A stretch of 64,000 bases of DNA from Amycolatopsis jiangsuensis (GTDB lineage Bacteria > Actinomycetota > Actinomycetes > Mycobacteriales > Pseudonocardiaceae). The notes beneath the pieces were generated by a model. The model was not told where the DNA came from. It made no database searches and worked only from the letters and a program-made list of their open reading frames with translations. The position numbers were made by a program, and so were the translations under genes. The DNA lies in NCBI RefSeq assembly GCF_014204865.1, contig NZ_JACHMG010000001.1, positions 1,674,001-1,738,000 on the forward strand, read 5' to 3'. Numbering within the stretch: position 1 is the first letter of the stretch; each line of letters begins with the position of its first letter. This document shows positions 17,879 through 25,446 of the stretch, one piece after another.

Positions 17879-18282
17879 CAGAAGCGACCCCCGTCGCTCT
17901 TGGTGTTGACCGTCTGTGCGGCCTGCTCATCATTCTCTTCGTGTATCCCCAGTGCCTTTTCTATCTTTGCGATAAAGAAACCTACAAAGTCGTATTGGCG
18001 CGTGAGGGAATCACGATAGGCAAGACCAGAATTGTTGCTTGCCTCGGTATTGCGCAGCGAAGCGGGATCGTTTCCGGGAGACTGGATGGACCACATCGGC
18101 GCGGCATGGTCACGCTGATCCCCGATTCGCCGCTGCAACTTTTTGAGGTTCGCCAGCTCGGTGGTCATGGCGTCCCGGTCCAGCGCGAACGCTCCACCGG
18201 CCGAACCGCCGGATGCGCCTCCGCCTCCGGCGCCGGCCACGACGAACGTCGGCGTGTTCACCGCCTGCTCCTGCCCTGCCAC
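17878..18282 (-). CDS. small ESX-associated helical protein (WXG-like), first gene of the module
   Basis: 134 residues from GTG 18282, chosen because GGGGAGG lies 6 bases upstream; alternative starts are 18312 and 18261. A Gly/Ala-rich N-terminal segment is followed by two helices (DAMTTELANLKKLQRRIGDQRDH and YRDSLTRQYDFVGFFIAKIEKAL) with an intervening turn, resembling an ESX hairpin without a clear WxG. No signal peptide. The gene opens the operon 17878-15213 and partners with the DUF3558, PPE-like and EspG genes. Possibly a co-secreted partner of the PPE-like protein (inference). Confidence 0.6.
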   Translation of the reverse strand: MAGQEQAVNTPTFVVAGAGGGGASGGSAGGAFALDRDAMTTELANLKKLQRRIGDQRDHAAPMWSIQSPGNDPASLRNTEASNNSGLAYRDSLTRQYDFVGFFIAKIEKALGIHEENDEQAAQTVNTKSDGGRF

Positions 18283-18498
18283 TTGCTGCCTCCCCTGTCG
18301 CACTGTGGGCATCTAGCCTCGCACCGATAGTAGCCAACCGGCAACAACCTGTCCGGAGAACGCCGGAGATCACCCCTGTGAGCGTCTGCACCACGTCTGA
18401 CGTGGCGATATACGATCGCAGGGAGATTCACCCCAAGGCGTCCGACGTCCGTCGGATGGACGTGCCACCGACGTTGAGCACCCCGTAGGGTGCTGGGC

Positions 18499-19086
18499 GT
18501 GGCTGACGAGCATGGTGCATGGAAAACCTTCGGTGAGCGGACCATCTACGACAACAAATGGGTCCGGCTGGGCCTGACCGACGTGCAGGCGCCGAACGGC
18601 GAGCGGTGGGACTACCACGTCGTGCACCTGGCTCGAATCGCCATCGGCCTGATCGTGGACGACCGGGATCGGGTGTTGATGCTCTGGCGCTATCGGTTCC
18701 CCACTGACCAGTGGGGCTACGAACTGCTCGGCGGGTTGGTCGAGGAGGACGAGGAACCGGCCGCCACGGCCGCCCGCGAGATCCGGGAAGAGAGTGGCTA
18801 TCAGCCGATCGGCGAAGCCGAACATTTGATCAGCTTCGAGCCGCTGCCCGGCCAGGTCACCGCGGGTACCGAGGTGTATCTGTGGCGCGCAGCCGAGAAG
18901 GTTGGCGAGCCGACCGATACCGAGGAAGTCGGCAGGCTGGAATGGGTTCCGATCAGCCGGATACTCGAACTGGCGCAGCGGCAAGAACTTCTCGGCGCGG
19001 GTGCGCTGGTGCCGCTGCTGTACTACGTCGCCTCACGCGGCACCGGGAATGCTGCTGGGCAGGATCAAGCGCCCGAGCCTGCGTAG
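18499..19086 (+). CDS. NUDIX hydrolase (ADP-ribose pyrophosphatase-like; possible Pif-type factor)
   Basis: 195 residues. The NUDIX box fits G-x5-E-x7-REUxEExG: GLVEEDE then EPAATAA then REIREESG. The N-terminus GERTIYDNKWVRL and the body resemble ADP-ribose pyrophosphatases. NUDIX proteins are frequent in actinomycete integrative elements; in pSAM2 the Pif immunity factor is a NUDIX protein, so a transfer-immunity role is possible here (inference). GTG 18499 is preferred over 18490 by comparison with family N-termini. The 3' end overlaps the convergent regulator gene by 54 bp, an unusually long tail-to-tail overlap. Confidence 0.85.
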   Translation: MADEHGAWKTFGERTIYDNKWVRLGLTDVQAPNGERWDYHVVHLARIAIGLIVDDRDRVLMLWRYRFPTDQWGYELLGGLVEEDEEPAATAAREIREESGYQPIGEAEHLISFEPLPGQVTAGTEVYLWRAAEKVGEPTDTEEVGRLEWVPISRILELAQRQELLGAGALVPLLYYVASRGTGNAAGQDQAPEPA

Positions 19087-20166
19087 CTGCCGGTCGGACT
19101 TGATCTGTGCGGCGAGCCGCCGCGCCTGCCGTGCATGGGTGAGCGCGGCGTCACGGTCACCCGCTGCCGCGTAGGCGATTGCCAGGTCGACCAGCATTCC
19201 CGTCTTGGCCCGAATGAAGTCCATCGGCAGGCGAGGCAGCGCGTCGTTGAGCTGCTGGATTGCGTCCGATTCGCCGAGCTTGCTCAGCGCGTGGCCGCGC
19301 CAGCGGTCAAGGTGCGCCCCGCCCAGGAAGAGGAACGGCAGCGACGGGTCCACGGGGTCGGTGGGCAGCAGCACGTCTGCGGCGTCGAACGCGCGCAACG
19401 CGTTGTCGCGCTGACCTGCTGCCGAGAGTCCTTCGCCGTGCGCCGCTGCCATCCAGGAACGCAACAGTGGTGGCGCTGAATGTTCGGCAATTCTGCGTGC
19501 CTCAGCGAGTTGCTCTACCGCCATCTCGGCTTCCCCGAGGTCGATCAAGATGAATGCCTGTTGCGCGATCGAGTGGGCGAGCAAGATCTGTGAGCCTGCC
19601 TCGCGGGCCGCCGACTTGGCCGTTTCGTGGTGCTCCCACGACTGCCGGGTGGCGTTGCGGTCGAGTGCTTCCCAGCCGGCCAACGCGGACGCCTCGGTCA
19701 GCACCCCGGCCAGTGCTTCGCGCTGGCCACGCATGGTGCTGAAGCCGAGCAAGCCCTGAAGCTGATCGATATTGCCGCGTAGCTGGTCGAGCAGGGGCAC
19801 TCCGCCCAACCGTCGGTCGACGTGTCGTGCCTGGTCGACCTGGCGCCGGAAGATCTCGACGGTCTCGGCGTCGACCGACCGCGCGAGAGTCAGGCGGGAC
19901 ACGAGTTCTTCCGCCTCGTCGTCCGTCTCCTCGGGCGGGAATCCGAGTTCGTCGTTCGTCCGGCCGTATACCTCGCGGAACAGCCGCCGGTACGGCTGAC
20001 TGACGGCTTCGTGGCCGTTCTCCCAGCGCGACAGCTTGACTTTGAGACTTGCTGCCGACATGACCGGCGTGCCGAGTTCGTCAGCGCGCCGCAGCAGCAT
20101 CCGAATGACTTCTTCGGCCTTGTAGTCCAGCTGTCTGCGGACGGCTTGAAGCCTCGTATCAGCCAT
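19033..20166 (-). CDS. XRE-type regulator with TPR-like sensor region
   Basis: 377 residues. The N-terminus has a helix-turn-helix-like region (MSAASLKVKLSRWENGHEAVSQPYRRLF, containing the conserved LSRWENG) followed by about 280 residues of helical TPR-like repeats (AGWEALDRNATRQSWEHH, SIAQQAFILIDLGEAEMAVEQL, HALSKLGESDAIQQL). It is the intact paralogue of the gene split at 12598-15197. Such proteins often couple control of mobile-element genes to a peptide or protein signal. It is convergent with, and overlaps, the NUDIX gene. Inverted TAACCGCG/CGCGGTTA sequences lie just upstream of its start. Confidence 0.85.
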   Translation of the reverse strand: MADTRLQAVRRQLDYKAEEVIRMLLRRADELGTPVMSAASLKVKLSRWENGHEAVSQPYRRLFREVYGRTNDELGFPPEETDDEAEELVSRLTLARSVDAETVEIFRRQVDQARHVDRRLGGVPLLDQLRGNIDQLQGLLGFSTMRGQREALAGVLTEASALAGWEALDRNATRQSWEHHETAKSAAREAGSQILLAHSIAQQAFILIDLGEAEMAVEQLAEARRIAEHSAPPLLRSWMAAAHGEGLSAAGQRDNALRAFDAADVLLPTDPVDPSLPFLFLGGAHLDRWRGHALSKLGESDAIQQLNDALPRLPMDFIRAKTGMLVDLAIAYAAAGDRDAALTHARQARRLAAQIKSDRQLRRLGRLILPSSIPGAA

Positions 20167-20183
20167 CGGCCGGACCCGCGCGA

Positions 20184-20232
20184 TAACCGCGCTGACCTGC
20201 GACGTTAATTGCAGTTAATGGTTTCGCGGTTA
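20184..20232. promoter_or_regulatory. inverted TAACCGCG / CGCGGTTA pair upstream of XRE/TPR gene
   Basis: TAACCGCG at 20184-20191 is mirrored by CGCGGTTA at 20225-20232, with two direct GTTAAT hexamers (20204-20209, 20213-20218) between them. The site lies 17-66 bp upstream of the regulator start at 20166. It is a plausible operator for autoregulation; this is inferred from symmetry and position only. Confidence 0.4.
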
Positions 20233-20348
20233 ACCTCAGCCACCTGCGAAAAGGTGCCCCGGTGCCGTTCTCTTGAGGCATGAAGGAACTCGAACACCGG
20301 CCAGTGGTCCAGCCGCAGAAGCGCGGCGCGCCGCTGAACATCAGCCCC

Positions 20349-20762
20349 CTACTGCTCGTCCCGGTTGCCCAGCGCCGCACCGAGGTCAGCCCTCAGCCCG
20401 GCGAGTTGTTCGGTGATCTCGGACAGCCGGAGCTCAATCACCGCAAGCCGTGCGGACACTGCGTCCTCCATGTCTTCCCGAGGTTGGCCCGGGGCCGGCG
20501 GAATCCGGCCGTGCAACACGGCCAGCAGGTGCTGCGGGTGCAGTTCGAGGGCCAGCGCCAGGGCTTCCAAGGTCCGATCGCTGCGCTTGCGTTCGACGGT
20601 GTGGTTCTGAATTTCCCGGACAATCGCCTGGGAGACCTGCGAACGCGCGGCCAGTTCGCGTTGCTTCCATCCGAGCGCCTGCACGCGCTCGTTGATGACC
20701 CTCGCAACCGCCGCCCAGTCTTCCGACACCCATTCCTCCGTGGTCCGCCTCAGCGCCGACAT
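20349..20762 (-). CDS. XRE-family helix-turn-helix regulator
   Basis: 137 residues. A clear Cro/CI-type helix-turn-helix lies in the first 65 residues: WKQRELAARSQVSQAIVREIQNHTVERKRSD read in parts (RELAARSQVSQAIVREIQ as the HTH). A C-terminal helix ARLAVIELRLSEITEQLAGLRADLGAAL is a likely coiled coil for dimerisation. It is divergent from the Xis-like/WhiB/tra operon starting at 20899, with a 136-bp AT-rich gap holding direct repeats, and is the best candidate repressor of transfer genes. Confidence 0.82.
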   Translation of the reverse strand: MSALRRTTEEWVSEDWAAVARVINERVQALGWKQRELAARSQVSQAIVREIQNHTVERKRSDRTLEALALALELHPQHLLAVLHGRIPPAPGQPREDMEDAVSARLAVIELRLSEITEQLAGLRADLGAALGNRDEQ

Positions 20763-20835
20763 TAGCGCGTAACGGATTCCCCGCGGCCTAGATCGACTTC
20801 GCGTCGCGCGTTCGGACCATTTACGCGCCTTGTTG

Positions 20836-20869
20836 CGCTCAAATCAGCTCTTATTTTCCGCTCAAATCA
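20836..20869. promoter_or_regulatory. two CGCTCAAATCA direct repeats in the divergent control region
   Basis: CGCTCAAATCA occurs at 20836-20846 and 20859-20869, start-to-start 23 bp, about two helical turns. The surrounding 20820-20895 is strongly AT-rich against a 70% GC background, as expected of a promoter. The repeats lie between the XRE regulator (minus strand) and the gene at 20899 (plus strand), so they are candidate operators for that regulator. Confidence 0.5.
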
Positions 20870-20898
20870 TCATTTTCTGACTCAAGGGACTCAATCCA

Positions 20899-21093
20899 AT
20901 GCAGAAGAAGATTTCCAACGCCGGTGGTCCGGCGTTCTACTCACTGGCCGACGCCGCGTGGATTCTCGGCATCGACCACAACGAAGTTCATCGCGCTGTC
21001 CGGGTCGGAGCGCTCCGTGCGGTCCGACGCCGGTCCCGGCTCGTCATCCCCGCCGCTGAACTGCGGCGTGCGCTCAACGGGGGTACGCGATGA
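20899..21093 (+). CDS. excisionase-like / MerR-type helix-turn-helix protein
   Basis: 64 residues. FYSLADAAWILGIDHNEVHRAVRVGALRAVRRRSRLVIPAAELRRAL, seen here as AWILGIDHNEVHRAVRVG (winged HTH) followed by an Arg-rich wing and LVIPAAELRRAL, is the standard HTH_17 layout of AICE excisionases and small regulators. It starts the tra operon and overlaps the next gene by 4 bp. Either a recombination directionality factor for the serine integrase or a transcription factor; a serine-integrase directionality factor would not necessarily look like this, so the first role is uncertain. Confidence 0.75.
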   Translation: MQKKISNAGGPAFYSLADAAWILGIDHNEVHRAVRVGALRAVRRRSRLVIPAAELRRALNGGTR

Positions 21094-21419
21094 TCGAATA
21101 CCGCTTGAAGGAGATGGCCGCTCGGCTCGATCGATACGCACATGTGCCGAACGACGTGCTCACCAACTTGGTGACCAGGGACGGACTGTGCTTTTGGGCT
21201 TTCGACCGGAATGACATGCCCCCGTTGACCGGGCATGACCAGCCGGACCGCGAGCTGGCCGCCCGCCTCTGCTCCGGATGCCCAGTGATCGACGAATGTC
21301 TTGAACTGGATCTCCGCACCGCCGGTCCGGACACGCTCGGGGTGTGGGGAGCCTTGCCGGACACCGACCGGCGTGCGCTGCATCCGGTGTGGACGCGCCG
21401 CCGGGGAGGTGGGGCGTGA
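21090..21419 (+). CDS. WhiB-family iron-sulfur regulator
   Basis: 109 residues with the four invariant cysteines C34, C61, C64 and C70 (C-x26-C-x2-C-x5-C) for a [4Fe-4S] cluster and the turn GVWGA at 84-88 that binds sigma factor or DNA-proximal elements in the family. The C-terminus ends in a basic cluster (WTRRRGG), the usual DNA-contact tail. WhiB-like proteins are common in actinophages and AICEs. The gene is coupled to its neighbours by ATGA-type overlaps and may tie element transfer to redox state (inference). Confidence 0.87.
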   Translation: MIEYRLKEMAARLDRYAHVPNDVLTNLVTRDGLCFWAFDRNDMPPLTGHDQPDRELAARLCSGCPVIDECLELDLRTAGPDTLGVWGALPDTDRRALHPVWTRRRGGGA

Positions 21420-21748
21420 TGACGTTCCATCTTACTGCGGCTCAGGTCCTCGTCGGGGCAATGGTATTGGCCGCACTGTTCGCGGTGTGGCGACTGGGCG
21501 TACGGAAGGCGCGTCGCGCGGAGGAACGGGTTCGGGCCGGTGCGCGCGTGGTGTCGTTGGCCGGTCGTGTGCTGTTCACGGGCGCCGCGTTCACGGGCGT
21601 TCAGTGGCTGGTGATCACGCACCCGGGCAATCCGACACTGTTGCTCGTGGTGCTCGGGCTGCCCGACCTGGTGGCCGCTTACCTCTTGACCCGCGTGTTG
21701 ACCGTGACCTCGCTGGACACCGCGCGCCGGGGCGGTGATCGCCGATGA
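21419..21748 (+). CDS. small membrane protein of the transfer operon
   Basis: 109 residues with three hydrophobic segments: AAQVLVGAMVLAALFAVW, VLFTGAAFTGVQWLVI and LLLVVLGLPDLVAAYLL, separated by a basic loop (RKARRAEERVRAG). ATG 21419 overlaps the WhiB stop and follows GGGGAGGTGGGG. Small polytopic proteins with this position in AICEs (Spd-like) assist spread of the element within recipient mycelium; that role is inferred from context only. Confidence 0.65.
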   Translation: MTFHLTAAQVLVGAMVLAALFAVWRLGVRKARRAEERVRAGARVVSLAGRVLFTGAAFTGVQWLVITHPGNPTLLLVVLGLPDLVAAYLLTRVLTVTSLDTARRGGDRR

Positions 21749-22491
21749 TGGCGCACAACAAGGCGTTGCGGCTGGCCGAAGACTCGGCAGCGGCAGCGGA
21801 GGTACGCCGCTGGCAGACCGACCCTGAGGTAGTGGCACTGCGGGTGGAACGCATCCGCACTCAGGTAGACCGACTGTGCTGGGCAGGAATTCTGCTCGGG
21901 TTGGCGTTCACGACCGCCAATGTCCAGGGCTTCGCCGCCGCTGGCGCGGCGGCCTGGTCGTTGCCGTGGTCGACCGCGTGGCTGTTGGACCCGACCGTGT
22001 GCCTCGTGCTGCTCGCGATCTTGCGCGCCGAGCAGGTCACCGCGCGATACCAGGTACGGACGGGCCGGTGGGTGCGCGCGGCGAAGTGGTTCACGCTTGC
22101 CGCCACGTACGTGATGAACACCTGGTCATCATGGGCGGCAGGCTCGCCGGCGGGAGTGGTGCTGCATTCCGTTCCGCCGCTCGTCGTGTTCGTCGCGGCC
22201 GAGGCGGTGACGGATCTGCGGGACAAGCTCACTGAAGGCGTACAGGTCGCGTTCACACACGCCATGAACGGAGCGGAAGTTCATGAACCGCGCTTGCCGG
22301 ACCCGCAACGTCCGGTACGGCGCAAGCTGTTCGGTGACTACCTCGCCGCCGCTCGGCAAGCGTGGGCGCCGGGAGTTGTCGTCACCCCGGCGTGGGTGCG
22401 GGACGTCTCCGGCTGTTCGCGCGGCTTGTCCTCCCGGCTTGCCACCACGCTGGCCGCCGAAGTCGGGAAGGGGGACGGCGATGAGCGCTGA
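21745..22491 (+). CDS. DUF2637-family membrane protein
   Basis: 248 residues. Four hydrophobic segments (WAGILLGLAFTTANVQGFAA, LLDPTVCLVLLAILRAEQ, FTLAATYVMNTWSSWAAG, VVLHSVPPLVVFVAAEAV) form the DUF2637 region, followed by a cytosolic C-terminal part ending in an HTH-like PAWVRDVSGCSRGLSSRLATTL. DUF2637 proteins accompany TraSA-type translocases in actinomycete plasmids and ICEs. It overlaps the preceding and following genes, by 4 and 11 bp. Confidence 0.78.
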   Translation: MMAHNKALRLAEDSAAAAEVRRWQTDPEVVALRVERIRTQVDRLCWAGILLGLAFTTANVQGFAAAGAAAWSLPWSTAWLLDPTVCLVLLAILRAEQVTARYQVRTGRWVRAAKWFTLAATYVMNTWSSWAAGSPAGVVLHSVPPLVVFVAAEAVTDLRDKLTEGVQVAFTHAMNGAEVHEPRLPDPQRPVRRKLFGDYLAAARQAWAPGVVVTPAWVRDVSGCSRGLSSRLATTLAAEVGKGDGDER

Positions 22492-24862
22492 CCCCCAACG
22501 TCACGAGGACAATCACGCGGCTCTGACCTCCACCGGCACACAGGGCGTCGAGCACGTCGGCCCAGTGCTGGACGGCGAACTGATCGACGACACCTTGCCC
22601 CAACCACGAACCCGCACGGCGTCCGGCCGTGGGGCGAGGTGGTGGCGAACCTGCTGCGAGGCCGCTGGTCGACTCTGGCGCTCCGGTCCGCTGCTGCGGG
22701 CGCGGTCGATCGGGACGTACCGGGCACGTAAAGCCCCGCTCGACCTCTCGCGGCTGATCTGGTTCGTCCTACGCGGAAACTGGCGGTGGCTGGTCAAGTT
22801 CTGGAGTTGGGCTACCTATGCCGACCTGCGGGCGGACGCGCGGCGTGCCCGGCTGGCCGGTGATGGTGAAGCGCGCAGGACGGCACAGGAGTTGATCCGG
22901 TCGGACGCCACGGCGAGGTGGGCCAAGGTAGGTATCGCGCTCCGCCGGTGCGCGATGACGCTGCGGGTGGCCGCCCCGGTTGCTGCACTGCTGTGGCTGG
23001 TCGACTCAGTGATGACCCGCTCGGACATGTGGCCCTGGCTGGCCGAGGTGTACGCGGACCTGACGGCCGTCTGGTCGGCACTCACAGTGGCAATTCCGGT
23101 CGTGCTGGTGCTGGCGCCGACCGCTTGGGCGGTGGCAGCAGCATTTGAAGGACGCGACCGCACGCCCGGTGCCAGCTGGCTCGTACGTCCCGACCGCGAG
23201 GACGCCGATTCTTGGATCGATGAACGGATGATCTCAAAAGCGTTGGCGCACCTGGGAATCGCTCCGTTGGATCGGTTCTACAAGGACGGAGGCGATCTGG
23301 TCTACACCGTTGTGGCACGCAAGGACGGAGACGGCACGTTCGCGCAGATCAGGTTGCCGCTCGGCGTCACTGCGGACATGGTCGCGGCCCGACGGTCGAA
23401 ACTGGCCGCAAACCTCGGCCGCGCGTCATTGGAAACCTGGCCCACCAAGGGAGATGAAGACGGGCTTCTCGATCTGTGGGTAGCCGACAAGGGTGTCTTG
23501 CAAGGCGGGGCCGGTGCCTGGCCCCTGGTCCACGAAGGACAGGTAGACATATTCGAGGGTGTCCCGTTCGGACTGTCGCAACGCGGCCGAGTCATCAACG
23601 CCCCGCTGGTTGGGGTGAACTGGCTGATCGGCGGTAGGCCCGGCCAAGGCAAGTCGGCCGCGTTGCGGACGCTACTGCTCGGCGCCGCGCTCGATCCCAC
23701 CGCCGAACTGTGGGCGTTCGTCATGGGCGAGTCGCCCGACTTCGACCCGTTCGCGCCACGCCTGACCCGCTACCGGATGGGCATGGACGACAGCGTGGCC
23801 GAAGCCGCAACTCAGGCACTCGCGGACCTCCTGACCGAAATGGAGCGACGCGGCCGGGTACTGGGCGAGCAGCCGGGCCGTCCGCCGAAGGTGTCGCGCA
23901 AGCTGGCCGACAAGCGTGGACTTGGGCTGCACCCGCTGGCGTGCGGGATCGATGAGTGTCACGAACTGTTCCAGCACCCGAAGTACGGCAAGAAGGCAGC
24001 CGAACTGGCGGTGCGGCTGATCAAGCGGGGCCGCAAGTACGGCATCGTGTTGTTGCTGGCGACCCAGTCACCGACGAAGGACAGCATACCTCGCGAGATC
24101 ACCCGCAACGTCTCCTGCGGTGTCGCGTTCTCCGTGGCCGACCAGGTCGCGAACGACGGGCTGTTGGGGTCGGGCAAGTATTCGGCCGGCATCCGCGCCA
24201 CCGAGCTACGCATCAACACCGACCGGGGAACGTGCGTAGCCGTCGGCATCACCGATGAGACGTTCGAGCTGGTGCGCACGTTCTACGTCCCGTTCGAAGA
24301 CGGGGCCGACGACGTGACTCCGGTCATCGCACGCGCCATGGAACTGATCGAGGGAGCAGGCCGGGAGATCGAGTCCGGTTCACGACCGGAGACCGAAGCA
24401 ACCGAACCTGTGGAGGTCGACCACCTCGCCGATATCGCGGCGGTCTGCGACGGGCAGAAGCGCGTACGCACACAGGTCGTGCTCGCCCGGCTGATCGCCC
24501 GCAACCCGGAGGAGTACGACGGGTGGACCCTGCGCGACCTCACCGCCGCGCTCGCGGCGCACGGCCTCGCCCCGGCCAAGTCAGACGGGAACAAGGTCGT
24601 CCGCGCCGACGACCTCGCCACCGCGCTTGCTGACCGGCAGCGTGACAGCGCCGACGACGGCAGGGAGGCAGACAGGGACCAGACAGGGAGCCAGGGACTT
24701 ATCCCTGACCGGTCCCTGACCCAAAATCCCTGGACTGACCAGCGGAAACACGTCTCAGGAGCTACGGGGACCCGCCACCGGAACAACCCCGAGAACGCCC
24801 GGAAACAGGGTCCGGAGACCACTGGACCCGGGTCCCTCCCCGGGGGCGCCGATGACCGGTAG
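22481..24862 (+). CDS. FtsK/SpoIIIE-type conjugal DNA translocase (TraSA-like)
   Basis: 793 residues from ATG 22481, which overlaps the DUF2637 stop. Membrane segments at about 162-174 and 200-220 anchor the N-terminus. The motor domain has Walker A GRPGQGKS (385-392) and a Walker B-like LACGIDECHELF near 490, followed by KYGIVLLLATQSPT. A C-terminal winged-helix-like region (WTLRDLTAALAAHGL) precedes a low-complexity tail. TraSA/TraB proteins pump double-stranded DNA between hyphae without nicking. The tail is encoded by a cluster of CAGGGA/TCCCTG repeats. Confidence 0.9.
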   Translation: MSADPQRHEDNHAALTSTGTQGVEHVGPVLDGELIDDTLPQPRTRTASGRGARWWRTCCEAAGRLWRSGPLLRARSIGTYRARKAPLDLSRLIWFVLRGNWRWLVKFWSWATYADLRADARRARLAGDGEARRTAQELIRSDATARWAKVGIALRRCAMTLRVAAPVAALLWLVDSVMTRSDMWPWLAEVYADLTAVWSALTVAIPVVLVLAPTAWAVAAAFEGRDRTPGASWLVRPDREDADSWIDERMISKALAHLGIAPLDRFYKDGGDLVYTVVARKDGDGTFAQIRLPLGVTADMVAARRSKLAANLGRASLETWPTKGDEDGLLDLWVADKGVLQGGAGAWPLVHEGQVDIFEGVPFGLSQRGRVINAPLVGVNWLIGGRPGQGKSAALRTLLLGAALDPTAELWAFVMGESPDFDPFAPRLTRYRMGMDDSVAEAATQALADLLTEMERRGRVLGEQPGRPPKVSRKLADKRGLGLHPLACGIDECHELFQHPKYGKKAAELAVRLIKRGRKYGIVLLLATQSPTKDSIPREITRNVSCGVAFSVADQVANDGLLGSGKYSAGIRATELRINTDRGTCVAVGITDETFELVRTFYVPFEDGADDVTPVIARAMELIEGAGREIESGSRPETEATEPVEVDHLADIAAVCDGQKRVRTQVVLARLIARNPEEYDGWTLRDLTAALAAHGLAPAKSDGNKVVRADDLATALADRQRDSADDGREADRDQTGSQGLIPDRSLTQNPWTDQRKHVSGATGTRHRNNPENARKQGPETTGPGSLPGGADDR
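24661..24732. repeat. cluster of CAGGGA and TCCCTG hexamers inside the traSA 3' end
   Basis: CAGGGA occurs at 24661, 24673, 24684 and 24692; its complement TCCCTG at 24702, 24713 and 24727, giving a dense, overall inverted array. In TraB-type systems the translocase recognises short repeated octamers at the clt locus near its gene, so this is a candidate cis-acting transfer site (inference). The array is coding, which may explain the odd Asp/Gln-rich tail. Confidence 0.45.
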
Positions 24863-25055
24863 GCCACCGGCCACCGACGACGAGCGCACGCCGCGCCAAC
24901 CGCCATCACAGATCAGCGAGGAATCCTGGGCCTACTGGCGCCCCATCGTCGCGGCGATGGAACCGATGACCCACGAACAACTTGCCGACGTCGCCGCGAT
25001 CCTGCGCCGCATCCAGGCACGACACGACTCGACGGGCACCGACATTTCCGGATAG
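24852..25055 (+). CDS. small hypothetical protein downstream of traSA
   Basis: 67 residues overlapping the traSA end by 11 bp. The first 20 residues are polar; then SEESWAYWRPIVAAMEPMTHEQL and ADVAAILRRIQARHD form probable helices. No known motif or membrane segment. Coupling to traSA suggests it belongs to the transfer operon; the position is where other elements carry a small regulator or rep gene. Function unknown. Confidence 0.55.
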   Translation: MTGRPPATDDERTPRQPPSQISEESWAYWRPIVAAMEPMTHEQLADVAAILRRIQARHDSTGTDISG

Positions 25056-25086
25056 GCACAGCGATGACCAGCCCCTACGATCACCA

Positions 25087-25126
25087 CGTCGGGTTGCCGG
25101 ACCCCAAAGTCGGCAACCCGACGTTT
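25087..25126 (+). terminator. intrinsic-terminator-like hairpin after the tra operon
   Basis: A perfect 13-bp stem, CGTCGGGTTGCCG (25087-25099) with CGGCAACCCGACG (25111-25123), loop of 11, followed by TTT and a T-rich stretch. It lies 31 bp past the last gene of the tra operon and just outside the end of the convergent small membrane gene, so it may terminate both. Confidence 0.75.
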
Positions 25127-25129
25127 GTG

Positions 25130-25387
25130 TCACCTGTTGGCGTTCACGAGCGACACAACTGCAGTGACCAGCAAGCCAATGACGCCGATACCCGCCAGTA
25201 CGTACCCAGCGAGAGCGATGAGTCCGCCGCCTATGTCAGCTCCCTGACCGAGCGACCCAATGTGGGTCACCTGGGACCCGTAAAACACGATGAGCAAGAC
25301 AGCGCCAACAGCGAACGTGATAAGAAACGCGCGCCTGAAGAGCCGTATAGCCGACCTCGGATCGTTCATCGCGTAATCCCTCCACAT
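25130..25387 (-). CDS. small two-helix membrane protein
   Basis: 85 residues (a start at MNDPRS, six residues in, is equally likely). Two hydrophobic segments, FLITFAVGAVLLIVFYG and LIALAGYVLAGIGVIGLLVTAVVSLV, separated by a short Gly-rich loop, with a basic N-terminal stretch (RSAIRLFRRA). No signal cleavage site. Base composition is less GC-rich than the surroundings. It stands alone between the tra operon and the integrase gene and is bracketed by direct repeats. Function unknown; entry-exclusion or superinfection-immunity proteins can look like this (speculative). Confidence 0.55.
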   Translation of the reverse strand: MWRDYAMNDPRSAIRLFRRAFLITFAVGAVLLIVFYGSQVTHIGSLGQGADIGGGLIALAGYVLAGIGVIGLLVTAVVSLVNANR

Positions 25388-25446
25388 CTTACGATCACCA
25401 CGTCAGGTTGCCGGATCCGCCATATCAGCATGCCAACGTTGGTGTG

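Larger units (their letters stand above)
25076..25417. repeat. 28-bp direct repeats flanking the small membrane gene
   Basis: TACGATCACCACGTC-G/A-GGTTGCCGGA-C/T-CC is found at 25076-25103 and 25390-25417, two mismatches in 28. They bracket the single minus-strand gene at 25130-25387. The left copy is part of a perfect hairpin; the right copy has lost that symmetry. A small insertion or a duplicated terminator region are both possible. Confidence 0.65.

Noticed and set aside
20280..20765. Plus-strand frame opposite the XRE gene
   Set aside because: It is antisense to a clear helix-turn-helix gene and lacks any recognisable pattern beyond its first residues.
24661..24732. Short regular repeats considered as a CRISPR array
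   Set aside because: Units are only 6 bp, spacing is irregular (8-14 bp), both orientations occur, and the segment is protein-coding.
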